From Paraburkholderia sp. BCC1885 (GTDB lineage Bacteria; Pseudomonadota; Gammaproteobacteria; Burkholderiales; Burkholderiaceae): a stretch of 64,000 nucleotides of DNA. This document shows, piece by piece, positions 53,295-62,079 of the stretch. A program made the position numbers and the translations under genes. Positions within the stretch are counted from its first letter, which is position 1, and every line of letters starts with the position of its first letter. The stretch lies in assembly GCF_900996235.1 (NCBI RefSeq), contig NZ_CAAJGM010000011.1:124001-188000 (forward strand), read 5' to 3'. The notes beneath the pieces were generated by a model. The model did no database searches, was not told the origin of the DNA, and saw only the letters and a list, made by a program, of their open reading frames with translations.

Positions 53295-53333
53295 ATGATC
53301 GATATATCATGGGGGGCATGAGAAAATCTCATG
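53295..53333. promoter_or_regulatory. LysR-type operator region between leuC and the LysR gene
   Basis: CATGAGA-AAA-TCTCATG (53317-53333) is a perfect 7-bp inverted repeat fitting the LysR rule T-N11-A (T319...A331 of 53000). A second dyad, ATGAT-N6-ATCAT, lies at 53295-53310. They are just upstream of the LysR start and about 100 bp from the leuC start, the usual place for an autoregulated LysR protein controlling its divergent neighbour. Confidence 0.6.
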
Positions 53334-53340
53334 AAAATCC

Positions 53341-54261
53341 ATGCGACGAAAACTTCCTCCGCTAAACGCCTTGCGCGCCTTCGAAGCGTCCGCGCGCTAT
53401 CTGAGCTTCACGGGCGCCGCGAAAGAACTGCTCGTGACCCAAGGCGCTGTCAGCCGTCACGTGTCGTTGCTGGAGGACTGGCTGGGCGTCAAACTGTTTC
53501 TGCGCACGCATCGCGGCATTGAGTTGACGCGTAAAGGCGAGGCGTATGTGCGGGCGCTGAGCAGCGTATTCGACCAGATCGATTACGCGACGCGCGAAGC
53601 ACGCAATGAAGCGGACGGCTCGGTGCTGCGTCTCAAGCTGCCGCCCACCTTTGCGATGCGCTGGCTAGTGCCGCGTTTGACGCGCTTCCAGGCGCTTCAT
53701 CCGAAGATTGAAATACAGATTTTCACCTCGCACGAACCGGCCAACTTTCGCCAGGAAGACATCGACCTCTCGGTTCACTCGCACCCGTTTCCGCCTGACG
53801 ATACCGCGCAACGCCGTCTGCTCGGCGAAGTGCTGATGCCCGTGTGCAGTCCGGCGCTCCTTAGACAGAGTGCGCCTTTGCATACGCCGCAGGATCTCGT
53901 GAATTACACGCTTCTGGCGTCGCGCCATCGGCCGATGGATTGGTCGCGCTGGCTGATCGAAGCCGGCATCACCGAACTGGAAGGCGCGGCCAGCATCAAT
54001 TTCGATAATGCCGCGCTGGCCTATCAGGGGGCCATCGACAATCTCGGCGTCGTAATGGGTGTGCGGGCATTGATCGAAGACGACTTATGCAGCGGGCGGC
54101 TGGTGGCGCCGTTCGATCTGCAGGTGCCGACGCCCGGCGCGTACTACCTGGCGTGTTCGCAGGTCAGCTCCAGCTCGCCGCAACTGATCGCGTTCGAAGC
54201 GTGGCTGATGCAGGAAGCGCTCGACTTCGAGAAAACCCTGCTGCGGCCCATGACGCCATGA
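53341..54261 (+). CDS. LysR-family transcriptional regulator (GcvA-like)
   Basis: This 306-aa regulator has an N-terminal helix-turn-helix (PLNALRAFEASARYLSFTGA; AKELLVTQGAVSRHVSLLED; GVKLFLRTHRGIELTRKGE) and a C-terminal effector domain of the GcvA type (LRLKLPPTFAMRWLVPRLTR; IDLSVHSHPFPPDDTAQRRL). The start at 53341 lacks a strong ribosome-binding site, but the family begins like this. Divergent from leuC with a palindrome between, it very probably controls the leuCDB row. The 3' neighbour is a convergent GntR gene. Confidence 0.92.
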   Translation: MRRKLPPLNALRAFEASARYLSFTGAAKELLVTQGAVSRHVSLLEDWLGVKLFLRTHRGIELTRKGEAYVRALSSVFDQIDYATREARNEADGSVLRLKLPPTFAMRWLVPRLTRFQALHPKIEIQIFTSHEPANFRQEDIDLSVHSHPFPPDDTAQRRLLGEVLMPVCSPALLRQSAPLHTPQDLVNYTLLASRHRPMDWSRWLIEAGITELEGAASINFDNAALAYQGAIDNLGVVMGVRALIEDDLCSGRLVAPFDLQVPTPGAYYLACSQVSSSSPQLIAFEAWLMQEALDFEKTLLRPMTP

Positions 54262-54314
54262 AAGCGCGCGGCTCATTACGAGCAACCGTGGCGTGCGTCG
54301 TCAACCGCAATACG

Positions 54315-55040
54315 TTATTGATGAAAACCCGGCTCGAACTGCTTGCCGACAAACGCGATATGCGCGTGCATGGCCTGCTGCGCGGCATCCGGGTTGCGGT
54401 CCCGCACGGCAAAAAAGATCGACTCGTGCTGATTCAAACGCATGATCGACTGAATGGCGGCGTTTGAATTGTTGAGCGTCGCATCGAAGGTATTTGCGGC
54501 GATATGCTCGCGCAGCATCGTAATCACGCTGGCGTAGAACTGATCGAGCATGCGGTTATGCGACGCAGCGGTCAGCGCCGTGTGAAACTCGCCGTCCACG
54601 ATGGCTTCCGCGTCGACGTCATGCGCGGCGACCGCGTCGCGCATCTTCACAAGAATCGATTCAAGCCGGTGCAATTCTTCCGGCGCGGCACGCTGTGCGG
54701 CAAAGCGCGCAGCCGCGCATTCGAAAACCAGGCGGAATTCCAGCGTTTCCAGCCTGAGCGGCGGATTTTCCGCGACCAGTTGCAGCCATGGTGCGCTCAG
54801 CCGCGCCGTCTGTTTCTGCACGACGTAGACCCCACTGCCGCGCTTGGTTTCGAGCATGCCCTTGCTGACGAGGCGCTGAATCGCCTCGCGCACAGTGGAA
54901 CGCGACACGCCCAGCGTTTCAGCGAGCGTGCGCTCCGCGGGAAGGCGCGCCGATTGTCCCCAACTGCCCTCGAGTACCTTCTCTTCGAGCTGCCGAATGG
55001 TTCTATCGAGCACGCCAGACGAAAGACTGTGAAATCCCAT
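54315..55040 (-). CDS. GntR-family regulator, FadR/FCD subfamily
   Basis: A 241-aa protein with a GntR winged helix (IRQLEEKVLEGSWGQSARLP; AERTLAETLGVSRSTVREAI; GMLETKRGSGVYVV) and an FCD domain (LETLEFRLVFECAAARFAAQ; DGEFHTALTAASHNRMLDQF; HAHIAFV) with metal-type His residues. No structural gene directly follows in the same direction. A near-perfect 19-bp palindrome of FadR type stands 15 bp upstream of its start, pointing to autoregulation. Confidence 0.93.
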   Translation of the reverse strand: MGFHSLSSGVLDRTIRQLEEKVLEGSWGQSARLPAERTLAETLGVSRSTVREAIQRLVSKGMLETKRGSGVYVVQKQTARLSAPWLQLVAENPPLRLETLEFRLVFECAAARFAAQRAAPEELHRLESILVKMRDAVAAHDVDAEAIVDGEFHTALTAASHNRMLDQFYASVITMLREHIAANTFDATLNNSNAAIQSIMRLNQHESIFFAVRDRNPDAAQQAMHAHIAFVGKQFEPGFHQ

Positions 55041-55055
55041 GCCGGTACTTCCACA

Positions 55056-55074
55056 AATTGGTCCGACCGATTTG
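55056..55074. promoter_or_regulatory. Candidate operator of the FadR-type regulator
   Basis: AAATTGGTC-C-GACCGATTT is a 19-bp palindrome with one mismatch pair, centred on TGGT-CCG-ACC, close to the known FadR consensus TGGTNNNACCA. It overlaps the likely promoter of the GntR gene that starts at 55040. Confidence 0.55.
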
Positions 55075-55241
55075 CCTCACCTCGTGAACGAAACCACTAT
55101 CCGCAGCAGACGGGGCGTTGATCCCGCTGTCCGCTCACGAGCCCCACCACTCCAGAGGAAAACATGGCGGATTCTAACTCACTGCTTATCCGGCTGCACG
55201 CAGACGACCCACGGCGCGCAACCACATAGCACTACGAAGCA

Positions 55242-55931
55242 TTATCGGATCAGCAACTCGAACGGCGCGGCGTCTTCCCAGACAAAGCTGCCGTCCGGCT
55301 GCCTGATCAGTTCCGGGAAATGCCCCGGCACGATGCGGTCAGCCCGCTCGAGGATGCGCCGAATGGTGCGCGTGCCGGTATCGACTTCGTCGAACGCCAT
55401 GTCGCAGCGCTTCAGGATGGCTTCCTTGGCGTACTTGATCGCATCGCCCGCAATGATCACGCGGCCACGGTCCGCCGTTTCCAGTTCGAGCCCATAACAG
55501 CCCGGCGTATGGCCAGGCGCCGGGAAAAAGTGAACGCCATGATCGAGCTGCCCTTCGCCGCTGATGAATTCGATTTGCGACTTCGACAGTTGCTCGCGAA
55601 TGCCCCACGGCAGCAGCAGATCGTCAGGATGCGGATGCGCCGCGTATTCCCACTCGCGCTCGCTCACCACGAAGCGCGCATGCGCGAACAGATCGACGTT
55701 ATGCGCGTGGTCGAAATGCAGATGCGACAGAAACACCGTCTTGATGTCGGCCGGGGCGATGCCGCGATCGCGCAGCGCCTTCAGCAAACCGAGCCGCGAG
55801 ATGTAGCCACCGGTGTCGAACAGCATCAGGCCGTCCTGGCCGCGAATCAGCGTGACGTTGGCGATACCGAGAAAATCGTGTTTCAGGCGCAGATTGTTGC
55901 CTTGAACCAGGATCTCGTAGGTCGGCTTCAT
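55242..55931 (-). CDS. Metallo-beta-lactamase-fold lactonase-like hydrolase
   Basis: A 229-aa enzyme with H70-x-H72-x-D74-H75 (LSHLHFDHAHNV), a third His in PAPGHTPGCY, an Asp in IIAGDAIKYAK and a late VPGHFPELIRQ. The overall fold and size are those of AHL lactonase-like and glyoxalase-II-like hydrolases. It overlaps the stop of the upstream GntR regulator by ATGA and is therefore co-expressed with it. The substrate may be a lactone of the pathway encoded from 56869. Confidence 0.88.
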   Translation of the reverse strand: MKPTYEILVQGNNLRLKHDFLGIANVTLIRGQDGLMLFDTGGYISRLGLLKALRDRGIAPADIKTVFLSHLHFDHAHNVDLFAHARFVVSEREWEYAAHPHPDDLLLPWGIREQLSKSQIEFISGEGQLDHGVHFFPAPGHTPGCYGLELETADRGRVIIAGDAIKYAKEAILKRCDMAFDEVDTGTRTIRRILERADRIVPGHFPELIRQPDGSFVWEDAAPFELLIR

Positions 55932-56620
55932 GAGGCTTCGCGCTCCGCTGATGGCGCCATGCCGAAGTGGGTGCTGGCGCGATGCGCGCGCCGGAATGCA
56001 TCCAGCGGCGGCAGGATATGGTCGACGGCGAGCGCGACGAAGCCGGCGCGGTCGCCCTCTCTCAACTGCTCGATCATGGTGGCGTGATGCTCACGCGAAT
56101 GCGACAGCAAATGCGGATCGCCCACTCCGTACCAGCGGATGCCGGTGGTTTCGACCCACAGCTTTTCGATCGTCTCGGCCAGATACTGATTCGGACACAT
56201 CGCCCAGATGCGCCGATGGAAAGCGTCGTTCAGCACGTTCACCTGCAACAGGTTGCCGGCGTCGAGCTCGCGGCAATACTCCGCATGGATCGCCTCGATC
56301 TGCGCCAGATCGGCAGGTTTGGCCGGCATCGGCACGCGGCTTGCCGCCTCGCGCTGCAGGATCATCCTCACCTCGTAGATCTGCTCGACCTGCTGCAGCG
56401 AAAAATCCCGCACGATCACACCGCGATTGGGCCGCCGCGTGACGAGCCCCATCCGCTCCAGATGCACGAGCGCCGCCCGCGACACATGGCGGGACACGCC
56501 GAATTGGCCGCTGATTTCCTCTTCGACAAGCCGCTGATGCGGCCGCAACCGGCCAATGATGATGTCCGACTTGATGCTGTCGATCAGTTGCGCCGCCTGA
56601 GCGTCGGTTTTCGTGACCAA
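55928..56620 (-). CDS. GntR-family regulator, FCD subfamily
   Basis: The product is about 230 aa if started at the TTG at 56620, which follows AGGGAAACAGG; the only upstream ATG, at 56707, would add an unlikely Arg-rich leader. The winged helix is LIDSIKSDIIIGRLRPHQRL, VEEEISGQFGVSRHVSRAAL and VHLERMGLVTRRPNRGVIVR. The FCD domain is seen in YEVRMILQREAAS and NDAFHRRIWAMCPNQYLAE with REHHATMIEQLREGD. It forms an operon with the lactonase gene and is divergent from the 56869 operon. The dyad at 56746 is its candidate operator. Confidence 0.85.
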   Translation of the reverse strand: MVTKTDAQAAQLIDSIKSDIIIGRLRPHQRLVEEEISGQFGVSRHVSRAALVHLERMGLVTRRPNRGVIVRDFSLQQVEQIYEVRMILQREAASRVPMPAKPADLAQIEAIHAEYCRELDAGNLLQVNVLNDAFHRRIWAMCPNQYLAETIEKLWVETTGIRWYGVGDPHLLSHSREHHATMIEQLREGDRAGFVALAVDHILPPLDAFRRAHRASTHFGMAPSAEREAS

Positions 56621-56745
56621 ACCTGTTTCCCTATAAGTTTTTCTGGAACGGCTGACCGCTCCACGCGAGCGGCCTGGACGCGCGCAAAAACCGGCCGGAC
56701 GCCCCATCGTATGTGACGCATTTTACCGGCCGAAAGTGGCCACAG

Positions 56746-56771
56746 TATTGGCGTTTACCTTGACGCCAATA
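56746..56771. promoter_or_regulatory. 26-bp dyad operator candidate between the GntR gene and the 56869 operon
   Basis: TATTGGCGT and its exact complement ACGCCAATA flank 8 bp. The dyad directly precedes a TTGACA (56775-56780) that may be a -35 and a smaller dyad GACAA/TTGTC (56777-56788). The position, about 100 bp before the hydrolase gene and 125 bp before the divergent GntR start, suits control of both. Confidence 0.6.
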
Positions 56772-56868
56772 TGGTTGACAAAATTGTCGCCAAAATCGAA
56801 ACTCGGTCTCCATCGGCTCCGGATCGCCGGAAAACGATCTGAAGAACACAAAAAAGGAATGTGGAGAC

Positions 56869-57666
56869 ATGAATCGACGGGCCGACATCAACGGCATCCA
56901 GACCCGCTACACGCTGACCGGCAACCCCGGCGCGCCGACGGTGATCCTGAGCCATGGGCTCGCCGCCGACCTGTCGATGTGGGCGCCGCAGCTCGACGTG
57001 CTGGCGCGCTCCTTTAACGTGCTGTGCTACGACATTCGCGGCCATGGCTGCAGCAGCGCTACTCCCGGCGACTACTCGCTCGCGCTGCTGGCACACGACG
57101 TTCTCGCGCTCATGGATAGCCTCGGCATCGACCGCGCGCATTACGTCGGTCTGTCGCTCGGCGGCATGATCGGCCAGCAACTGGGCGCCTGGCACGGCGA
57201 GCGGCTCGCCAGCCTCACCCTGTGCGCGACTACCAGCACGGCGCCGAAAGCCTCGTGGGATGCGCGCGTCAACGAAGCCCGCGCGCGCGGCGTCGCGCCG
57301 CTCGTCGAAGCAACCGTCGACCGCTGGGTCACCCCCGATTTCAAACGCGAGCAACCGGCACTGATGGCGCAAATGCGCGCCATGGTGCTCGGCACCTCGC
57401 TCGACGGTTATGCCGGCAGCGCCGCCGCGATCCGCGACATGGAACTGGCGCCGGTGCTCAGTCAGATCAAGGTTCCGACGCTGGTGGTCGCCGGCGCGGC
57501 GGATACCTCGACGCCGCTGCCCATGCTCGAACACATCGCCCACTCGATTCCCGGCGCAGAATTGCTGACGGTATCCGACGCGGCGCACATGCCCACCATG
57601 GAGCGGCCCGACATCTGCAATCCCGCGCTCGAACGCTTCCTGCTCGCGTGTTCGCGCGACCAGTAA
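56869..57666 (+). CDS. Alpha/beta hydrolase, 3-oxoadipate enol-lactonase (PcaD)-like
   Basis: A 265-aa alpha/beta hydrolase with an intact triad: nucleophile S96 (YVGLSLGGMIG), acid D212 (VAGAADTSTP) and base H240 (SDAAHMPTME). The oxyanion-type HGLAADLSMW is near residue 30, and DIRGHGCSSAT follows the second strand. It is strikingly like PcaD enol-lactonases, but no other beta-ketoadipate genes are here. It heads the rightward operon hydrolase-SDR-ABC transporter-amidohydrolase, so hydrolysis of a lactone or ester made from the imported substrate is likely. Confidence 0.88.
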   Translation: MNRRADINGIQTRYTLTGNPGAPTVILSHGLAADLSMWAPQLDVLARSFNVLCYDIRGHGCSSATPGDYSLALLAHDVLALMDSLGIDRAHYVGLSLGGMIGQQLGAWHGERLASLTLCATTSTAPKASWDARVNEARARGVAPLVEATVDRWVTPDFKREQPALMAQMRAMVLGTSLDGYAGSAAAIRDMELAPVLSQIKVPTLVVAGAADTSTPLPMLEHIAHSIPGAELLTVSDAAHMPTMERPDICNPALERFLLACSRDQ

Positions 57667-57689
57667 CCTCATTTATTCAGGAGTCCCTC

Positions 57690-58448
57690 ATGGCAGGCCG
57701 TCTCTCCGGAAAACGCATCATCATTACAGGCGCTATCGGCAATATCGGCAAGGAAGCGGCGCGCAGCTTCGTCGCGCAAGGCGCACGCGTCGTGATCGGC
57801 GACATCGCCGAGGACGCGGGGCGCGCGGTGGCCGCCGAACTCGGCGATGCGGCGCATTTCGTGCAGGTGGACGTGACCAGCGAAGCGAGCGTCGCCAACC
57901 TGATTGCTCAGGGCTCCGAATGGTTGGGCGGCCTCGACGCCCTCGCGCAGAATGCCGGCTTGCAGCGCTCCGGCGCCATCAGCGAATTCGATCAGGCAAG
58001 CTGGGACGCGCTGTTCGCGGTCAACGCGCGCGCTCATTTCTTCGGGGCGAAGCACGCTATCCCGCATCTGAAGCGCTCGGGCAAAGGGTCGATCATCAAT
58101 ATGTCGTCGCTGGCGGGCAAGCGCGGTGGTCCGGGTCTGGTGGCGTATTCGGCGTCCAAGGGCGCGGTCGTCGCTTTCACCACTGCGCTCGCGCTCGAAC
58201 TCGCGCCGGACAATATCCGAGTGAATGCGATCTGCCCCGGCTGGGTGGACACCGCCTTCAACCAGCCCGCCATCGACTTCATGGGCGGCGCCGACGCCCA
58301 GCAGCAAAAGATTGCCGCGCTCGTGCCGCTCGGCCGCCAGGCAAGCGCCGTCGAAATCGCGCCGCTATTCGTCTATCTCGCCTCCGACGAATCGGCCTAC
58401 GTGACCGCGCAGTCGTTCGGCATCGATGGCGGTGTCTACAATGGCTGA
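57690..58448 (+). CDS. SDR-family oxidoreductase
   Basis: The product is 252 aa from the ATG at 57690, behind CAGGAG. The cofactor motif is TGAIGNIG (residues 14-21), with QNAGLQR, catalytic Ser in NMSSLAGKRG, and YSASK. SPAQSFGIDGGVYNG-like ending (VTAQSFGIDGGVYNG) closes the protein. It follows the hydrolase by 23 bp, and its stop overlaps the ATPase start, so the genes are coupled. By eye it resembles sugar or 3-ketoacyl reductase-type SDRs, so the specific reaction is unknown. Confidence 0.92.
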   Translation: MAGRLSGKRIIITGAIGNIGKEAARSFVAQGARVVIGDIAEDAGRAVAAELGDAAHFVQVDVTSEASVANLIAQGSEWLGGLDALAQNAGLQRSGAISEFDQASWDALFAVNARAHFFGAKHAIPHLKRSGKGSIINMSSLAGKRGGPGLVAYSASKGAVVAFTTALALELAPDNIRVNAICPGWVDTAFNQPAIDFMGGADAQQQKIAALVPLGRQASAVEIAPLFVYLASDESAYVTAQSFGIDGGVYNG

Positions 58449-59976
58449 CGCCCTCGCCACGTCTGCGGCGGCGTCCCGCGCGGGCGCGCCGAAAATCCTC
58501 GACATCCAGGGCATCGCCAAATCGTATGGCGCGACGGTCGCGGTGCGGCGCGTCTCGTTCGATATCGAACCCGGCGAGATCCACGCGCTGCTCGGCGAGA
58601 ACGGCGCGGGCAAATCGACCATCGTCAAGGTGCTCTCGGGCATCGTCTCGCCCGACACCGGCACCCTCACGCTCGATGGCCGCGCCTATGCGCCGGCCGA
58701 TCCGATGGCCGCGCGCGCCGCCGGTGTGTCGACCGCGTTTCAGGAACTGAGCCTGCTGCCCAACCTCAGCGTCGCCGAAAACCTGATGTTGCCGCGTCAG
58801 GCGAAGGGCAAAGCCGGGCTCGTATCCGTGGCGCAAAGCGAAGCGCGCGCCGCCGCCATGCTCGCGGAATACGGCCTCGGGCATATTCATCCGGGTGTGT
58901 ACGTGCGTTCGCTGTCGCTGGCGGAAAAGCAGCGCATCGAAATCATGCGCGCCGTCGCACGGCATCCGCGCCTGCTGGTGCTGGACGAACCGACCGCTGC
59001 GCTCTCCGATCCCACCTGGCTATTCGATATTCTCGAACGCATCACCGCCGCCGGCACCGGCGTGCTGTATATCTCGCACCGGCTCTCGGAAGTGCGCCGC
59101 CTGTGCCGCCGCGGCACGGTGCTGCGCAACGGCGAAAGCATCGAGACGGTGTCGCTTGCCGGCATCGCCGATGCGGGCATCTTCAAGATGATGGTCGGCT
59201 CGGCCGCGCGCGATACCCAGACATCGCGTAGTACACCGAAACAGGTGCGGGCCGAAGCGTTCGGTGTGACCAGCCTGTCGGGCGGCACCGTGGCCGATAT
59301 CACGCTGAGCGTCGGCAAGGGCGAAATCGTCGGTGTCGCCGCGCTCGAAGGCCAGGGCCAGCGCGACCTGTTCCGCATGCTGGCGGGAATCACGCCGGCG
59401 CGCGGCGGGCAAATCCGCATCGACGGCAAGACCGTCAAGCTCTCGAACCCGGCTGATGCCGCGCGAGCCGGCATCGGCTTCGTTCCCGAAGAGCGCAAGA
59501 CCGAAGGCGTATTTCTCGGCCTGCGTACCGATAGCAACATGACGCTGCCCATCCTCAACCGGCTGGGCCGCTTCGGTGTCGTCAACGGAGCGCGCGAGAA
59601 AGCGGCGGTCGATCAGCAAGCCGGCCGGGTCGACCTTGCAAGCCGTTATCTGAAGCTGAAAATCGGCGCGCTGTCCGGCGGCAACCAGCAAAAGGCCCTG
59701 ATCGGCCGCGTGCTGATGTCGGGCGCACGGCACCTCGTGCTGTTCGATCCCACGCGCGGCGTCGATGTCGGCACCAAAGCGGTGATCTACGACGTGATCC
59801 GCGATTTCGTCGCGCAAGGCGGCGCGGCGCTGGTCTATTCCACCGAACTCGCCGAACTGATTCATCTGGTGGACCGCTGCGTGGTGATCTATCAGGGACT
59901 CGTGGCGGGCGAAGCGTCCGGCCCGGATCTCTCCGAGCCGCGACTCGTCGCCCTCGCCGCAGGACATGGAGCCTGA
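58441..59976 (+). CDS. Sugar ABC transporter ATPase, RbsA/XylG-type with two nucleotide-binding domains
   Basis: The product is 511 aa from the ATG at 58441, overlapping the SDR stop. Domain 1 has Walker A GENGAGKST at 52-60, a degenerate LSLAEKQRIEI signature and LLVLDEPTAAL. Domain 2 has the usual altered P-loop (ALEGQGQRDLFRML), EERKTEGVFL, and an intact LSGGNQQK signature with LVLFDPTRGVDVG. This is the normal asymmetric pattern of CUT2 ATPases. It energises the permeases encoded next. Confidence 0.95.
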   Translation: MADALATSAAASRAGAPKILDIQGIAKSYGATVAVRRVSFDIEPGEIHALLGENGAGKSTIVKVLSGIVSPDTGTLTLDGRAYAPADPMAARAAGVSTAFQELSLLPNLSVAENLMLPRQAKGKAGLVSVAQSEARAAAMLAEYGLGHIHPGVYVRSLSLAEKQRIEIMRAVARHPRLLVLDEPTAALSDPTWLFDILERITAAGTGVLYISHRLSEVRRLCRRGTVLRNGESIETVSLAGIADAGIFKMMVGSAARDTQTSRSTPKQVRAEAFGVTSLSGGTVADITLSVGKGEIVGVAALEGQGQRDLFRMLAGITPARGGQIRIDGKTVKLSNPADAARAGIGFVPEERKTEGVFLGLRTDSNMTLPILNRLGRFGVVNGAREKAAVDQQAGRVDLASRYLKLKIGALSGGNQQKALIGRVLMSGARHLVLFDPTRGVDVGTKAVIYDVIRDFVAQGGAALVYSTELAELIHLVDRCVVIYQGLVAGEASGPDLSEPRLVALAAGHGA

Positions 59977-59982
59977 GCATTC

Positions 59983-61002
59983 ATGAACACGATCGTTCCC
60001 ACTTCCGAATCCACCACCCCTGCCACCCCGCTACGCCCCGACGCGTGGTATCGGCGCGTGCTCGGTGACGGCACTACCATCATCGTGGCGATCCTCGTCG
60101 TGCTCACGGTGATCTTCGCCGCGACCCAGGCCGACGCGCTCAGTGCCGGCGTCATCACCGACATTCTCAACAACAGTCTGCCGCTCGCGCTGGCCGCGGC
60201 CGGCGGCACGCTGGTCGTGCTGACGCGCGGCTTCGACCTCTCGGTGGCAGGCGTCGTCTCGCTGACCAATGTGCTGGTTGCCGTGCATGGCGGCGACGGT
60301 CCGTGGGGTGCCCTCGAAGGCGCGGCGATCGCGGTGGCCGCCGGTGCGCTGGTCGGCGCCATCAACGGCTATCTGGTCGCGTACTGGAAGCTGCAGTCGA
60401 TCGCCCTCACGCTCGCCACCATGATCGTCTGCTCGGGCGTCACGCTGCTGATTCTCGACGCGCCCGGCGGCAACGTCTCCGATTTCATGACCTATACGAT
60501 GACCGATCGCATCGGCAAGCTCGTGCCGGTTGCGCTGGTGATTGCCGGCTGCGTGTATGCGCTGTGGCGCGCGCTGCGGCGCACCGACTGGGGCGTGGGC
60601 GTCTACGCCACCGGCGCCGATGAAACCGCCGCCGTGCTGGCCGGCGTGCCGGTGCAACGCGTGAAGCTGCTGGCCTACATTCTGGCCGGGGTCTGCTACG
60701 GCCTCGCCGGCTTCATGCTGACCGCCCTCACTTCGACCGGCACGCCCAACGCGGGCGAGCCCTACCTGCTGCTGGTGTTCGCGGCGATCGCGCTCGGCGG
60801 AACCTCGTTTGCGGGCGGCCGTGGCGGCGTGGCCGGATCGATGCTCGGCGCACTGACGCTGACGCTGCTGCAAAAGGTGTTGTTTTCCACCGGCGTGTCG
60901 TCGTTTTACACCGGCATTTTTCAGGGCGTCGTCATGATCGCGGCGGTCGTCGTCGCGGTGTTCTTCGCCCGCATCAGCAACCGCGGGGAGGCCCACGCAT
61001 GA
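59983..61002 (+). CDS. Sugar ABC transporter permease, RbsC-type (1)
   Basis: A 339-aa CUT2 permease with about eight to ten hydrophobic segments. Family motifs include NNSLPLALAAAGGTLVVLTR, GFDLSVAGVVSLTNVL, VGAINGYLVAYWKLQSIALT and ALGGTSFAGGRGGVAGSMLG. The start is 6 bp after the ATPase stop, and the stop overlaps the second permease (ATGA). Having two different permeases suggests a heterodimeric channel. Confidence 0.94.
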   Translation: MNTIVPTSESTTPATPLRPDAWYRRVLGDGTTIIVAILVVLTVIFAATQADALSAGVITDILNNSLPLALAAAGGTLVVLTRGFDLSVAGVVSLTNVLVAVHGGDGPWGALEGAAIAVAAGALVGAINGYLVAYWKLQSIALTLATMIVCSGVTLLILDAPGGNVSDFMTYTMTDRIGKLVPVALVIAGCVYALWRALRRTDWGVGVYATGADETAAVLAGVPVQRVKLLAYILAGVCYGLAGFMLTALTSTGTPNAGEPYLLLVFAAIALGGTSFAGGRGGVAGSMLGALTLTLLQKVLFSTGVSSFYTGIFQGVVMIAAVVVAVFFARISNRGEAHA

Positions 61003-62042
61003 CTCAGGCACCCTTGACCAACGGCCGCCCCGCCGATACGCGTAGCGGCGACGCCGCACACGGCCTGTTTGCCCGGCTCGACCGCGACATCCGCACCGCG
61101 ATTGCCCTGTTTGTAATTTCGTTCGCGCTGATCGCCGCCTCGCGCGTGCTCGGTCCCAACTTCGGCAGCCTCGCGCAGATGAAGGCGATCCTCGTGATCT
61201 CCAGCTTCCTGATGGTGGTCGCCTTCGGCCAGCAGATGGTGATTCTGCTCGGCGGCCTCGACCTGAGCGTCGCGTCGATGATGACGCTCGGCGGCGTGCT
61301 CGCCTTCAAGTGGATCGGCGGCCCGGATTCGAACGTCGTGTGGGGCGTGCCGGCGATTCTCGCGATAACGGCCGCGCTCGGCGCATGCAGCGGCATCGGC
61401 GTGAGCCTCGTCAAGATTCCGCCGTTCATCATGACGCTGGCGATGGGCGTGATCCTGTATGGCGTCACGCTCGGCTTTACCCAGGGTACGCCCTCCGGCC
61501 AGCCCTCCGCGGCGCTCTCCGCGCTGTTCGCCGGCACACCGCTCGGCGTGCCGGTTTTGTATCTGATGGCGCTGGGCACCGCCGCCTGCTGTTTCCTGCA
61601 GATGCGCACGAGCTTCGGCCGCAAGGTCTATGCGCTCGGCACCAATCCGACCGCGGCCTTCGTGGCGGGTCTCCCCGTGCATCGCCTGACGATTGCCACC
61701 TATGCGATCAGCGGCGCGAGCGCGGGCCTCGCCGGCATCCTCATGCTCGGATATGTGCGTGGCGTGACGCTGACGCTGGGGCAGAGCTACCTGTTGCCGT
61801 CGGTGGCGGCGGTGGTGATCGGCGGCACTTCGATCGTCGGCGGCCGCGGCATTTATCTCGGCGCGGCGGCCGGCGCCATTTTGCTGACCACGCTGTCGAC
61901 CATCGTCTCCTCGCTCGGCATCGCGGAAGGCTGGCGCACGATCATTTGCGGCGCCGTGATTTTTGTGGCCCTGGTGCTGTTGCGCGACGACCTCGCGCTT
62001 CTCATCAGGCGCAGTAGTTCCAGCAGCAGAAAACAACCTTAG
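60999..62042 (+). CDS. Sugar ABC transporter permease, RbsC-type (2)
   Basis: A 347-aa CUT2 permease. Motifs: GQQMVILLGGLDLSVASMMT, VSLVKIPPFIMTLAMGVILY, YALGTNPTAAFVAGLPVHRL and VIGGTSIVGGRGIYLGAAAG. Loop 1 keeps the GGLDLSV element that its partner has as RGFDLSV. Translation is coupled to the first permease. It is 37 bp upstream of the binding-protein gene. Confidence 0.94.
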   Translation: MTQAPLTNGRPADTRSGDAAHGLFARLDRDIRTAIALFVISFALIAASRVLGPNFGSLAQMKAILVISSFLMVVAFGQQMVILLGGLDLSVASMMTLGGVLAFKWIGGPDSNVVWGVPAILAITAALGACSGIGVSLVKIPPFIMTLAMGVILYGVTLGFTQGTPSGQPSAALSALFAGTPLGVPVLYLMALGTAACCFLQMRTSFGRKVYALGTNPTAAFVAGLPVHRLTIATYAISGASAGLAGILMLGYVRGVTLTLGQSYLLPSVAAVVIGGTSIVGGRGIYLGAAAGAILLTTLSTIVSSLGIAEGWRTIICGAVIFVALVLLRDDLALLIRRSSSSSRKQP

Positions 62043-62079
62043 AGACCGGACCACCCGGACGCCATACGGAGGAAACACG

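Noticed and set aside
41527..56869. A beta-ketoadipate (pca) cluster, suggested by PcaC-, PcaD- and lactonase-like genes
   Set aside because: pcaB, pcaGH, pcaIJ and pcaF are missing and the PcaC- and PcaD-like genes are 21 kb apart in opposite directions, so the resemblance is only at family level.
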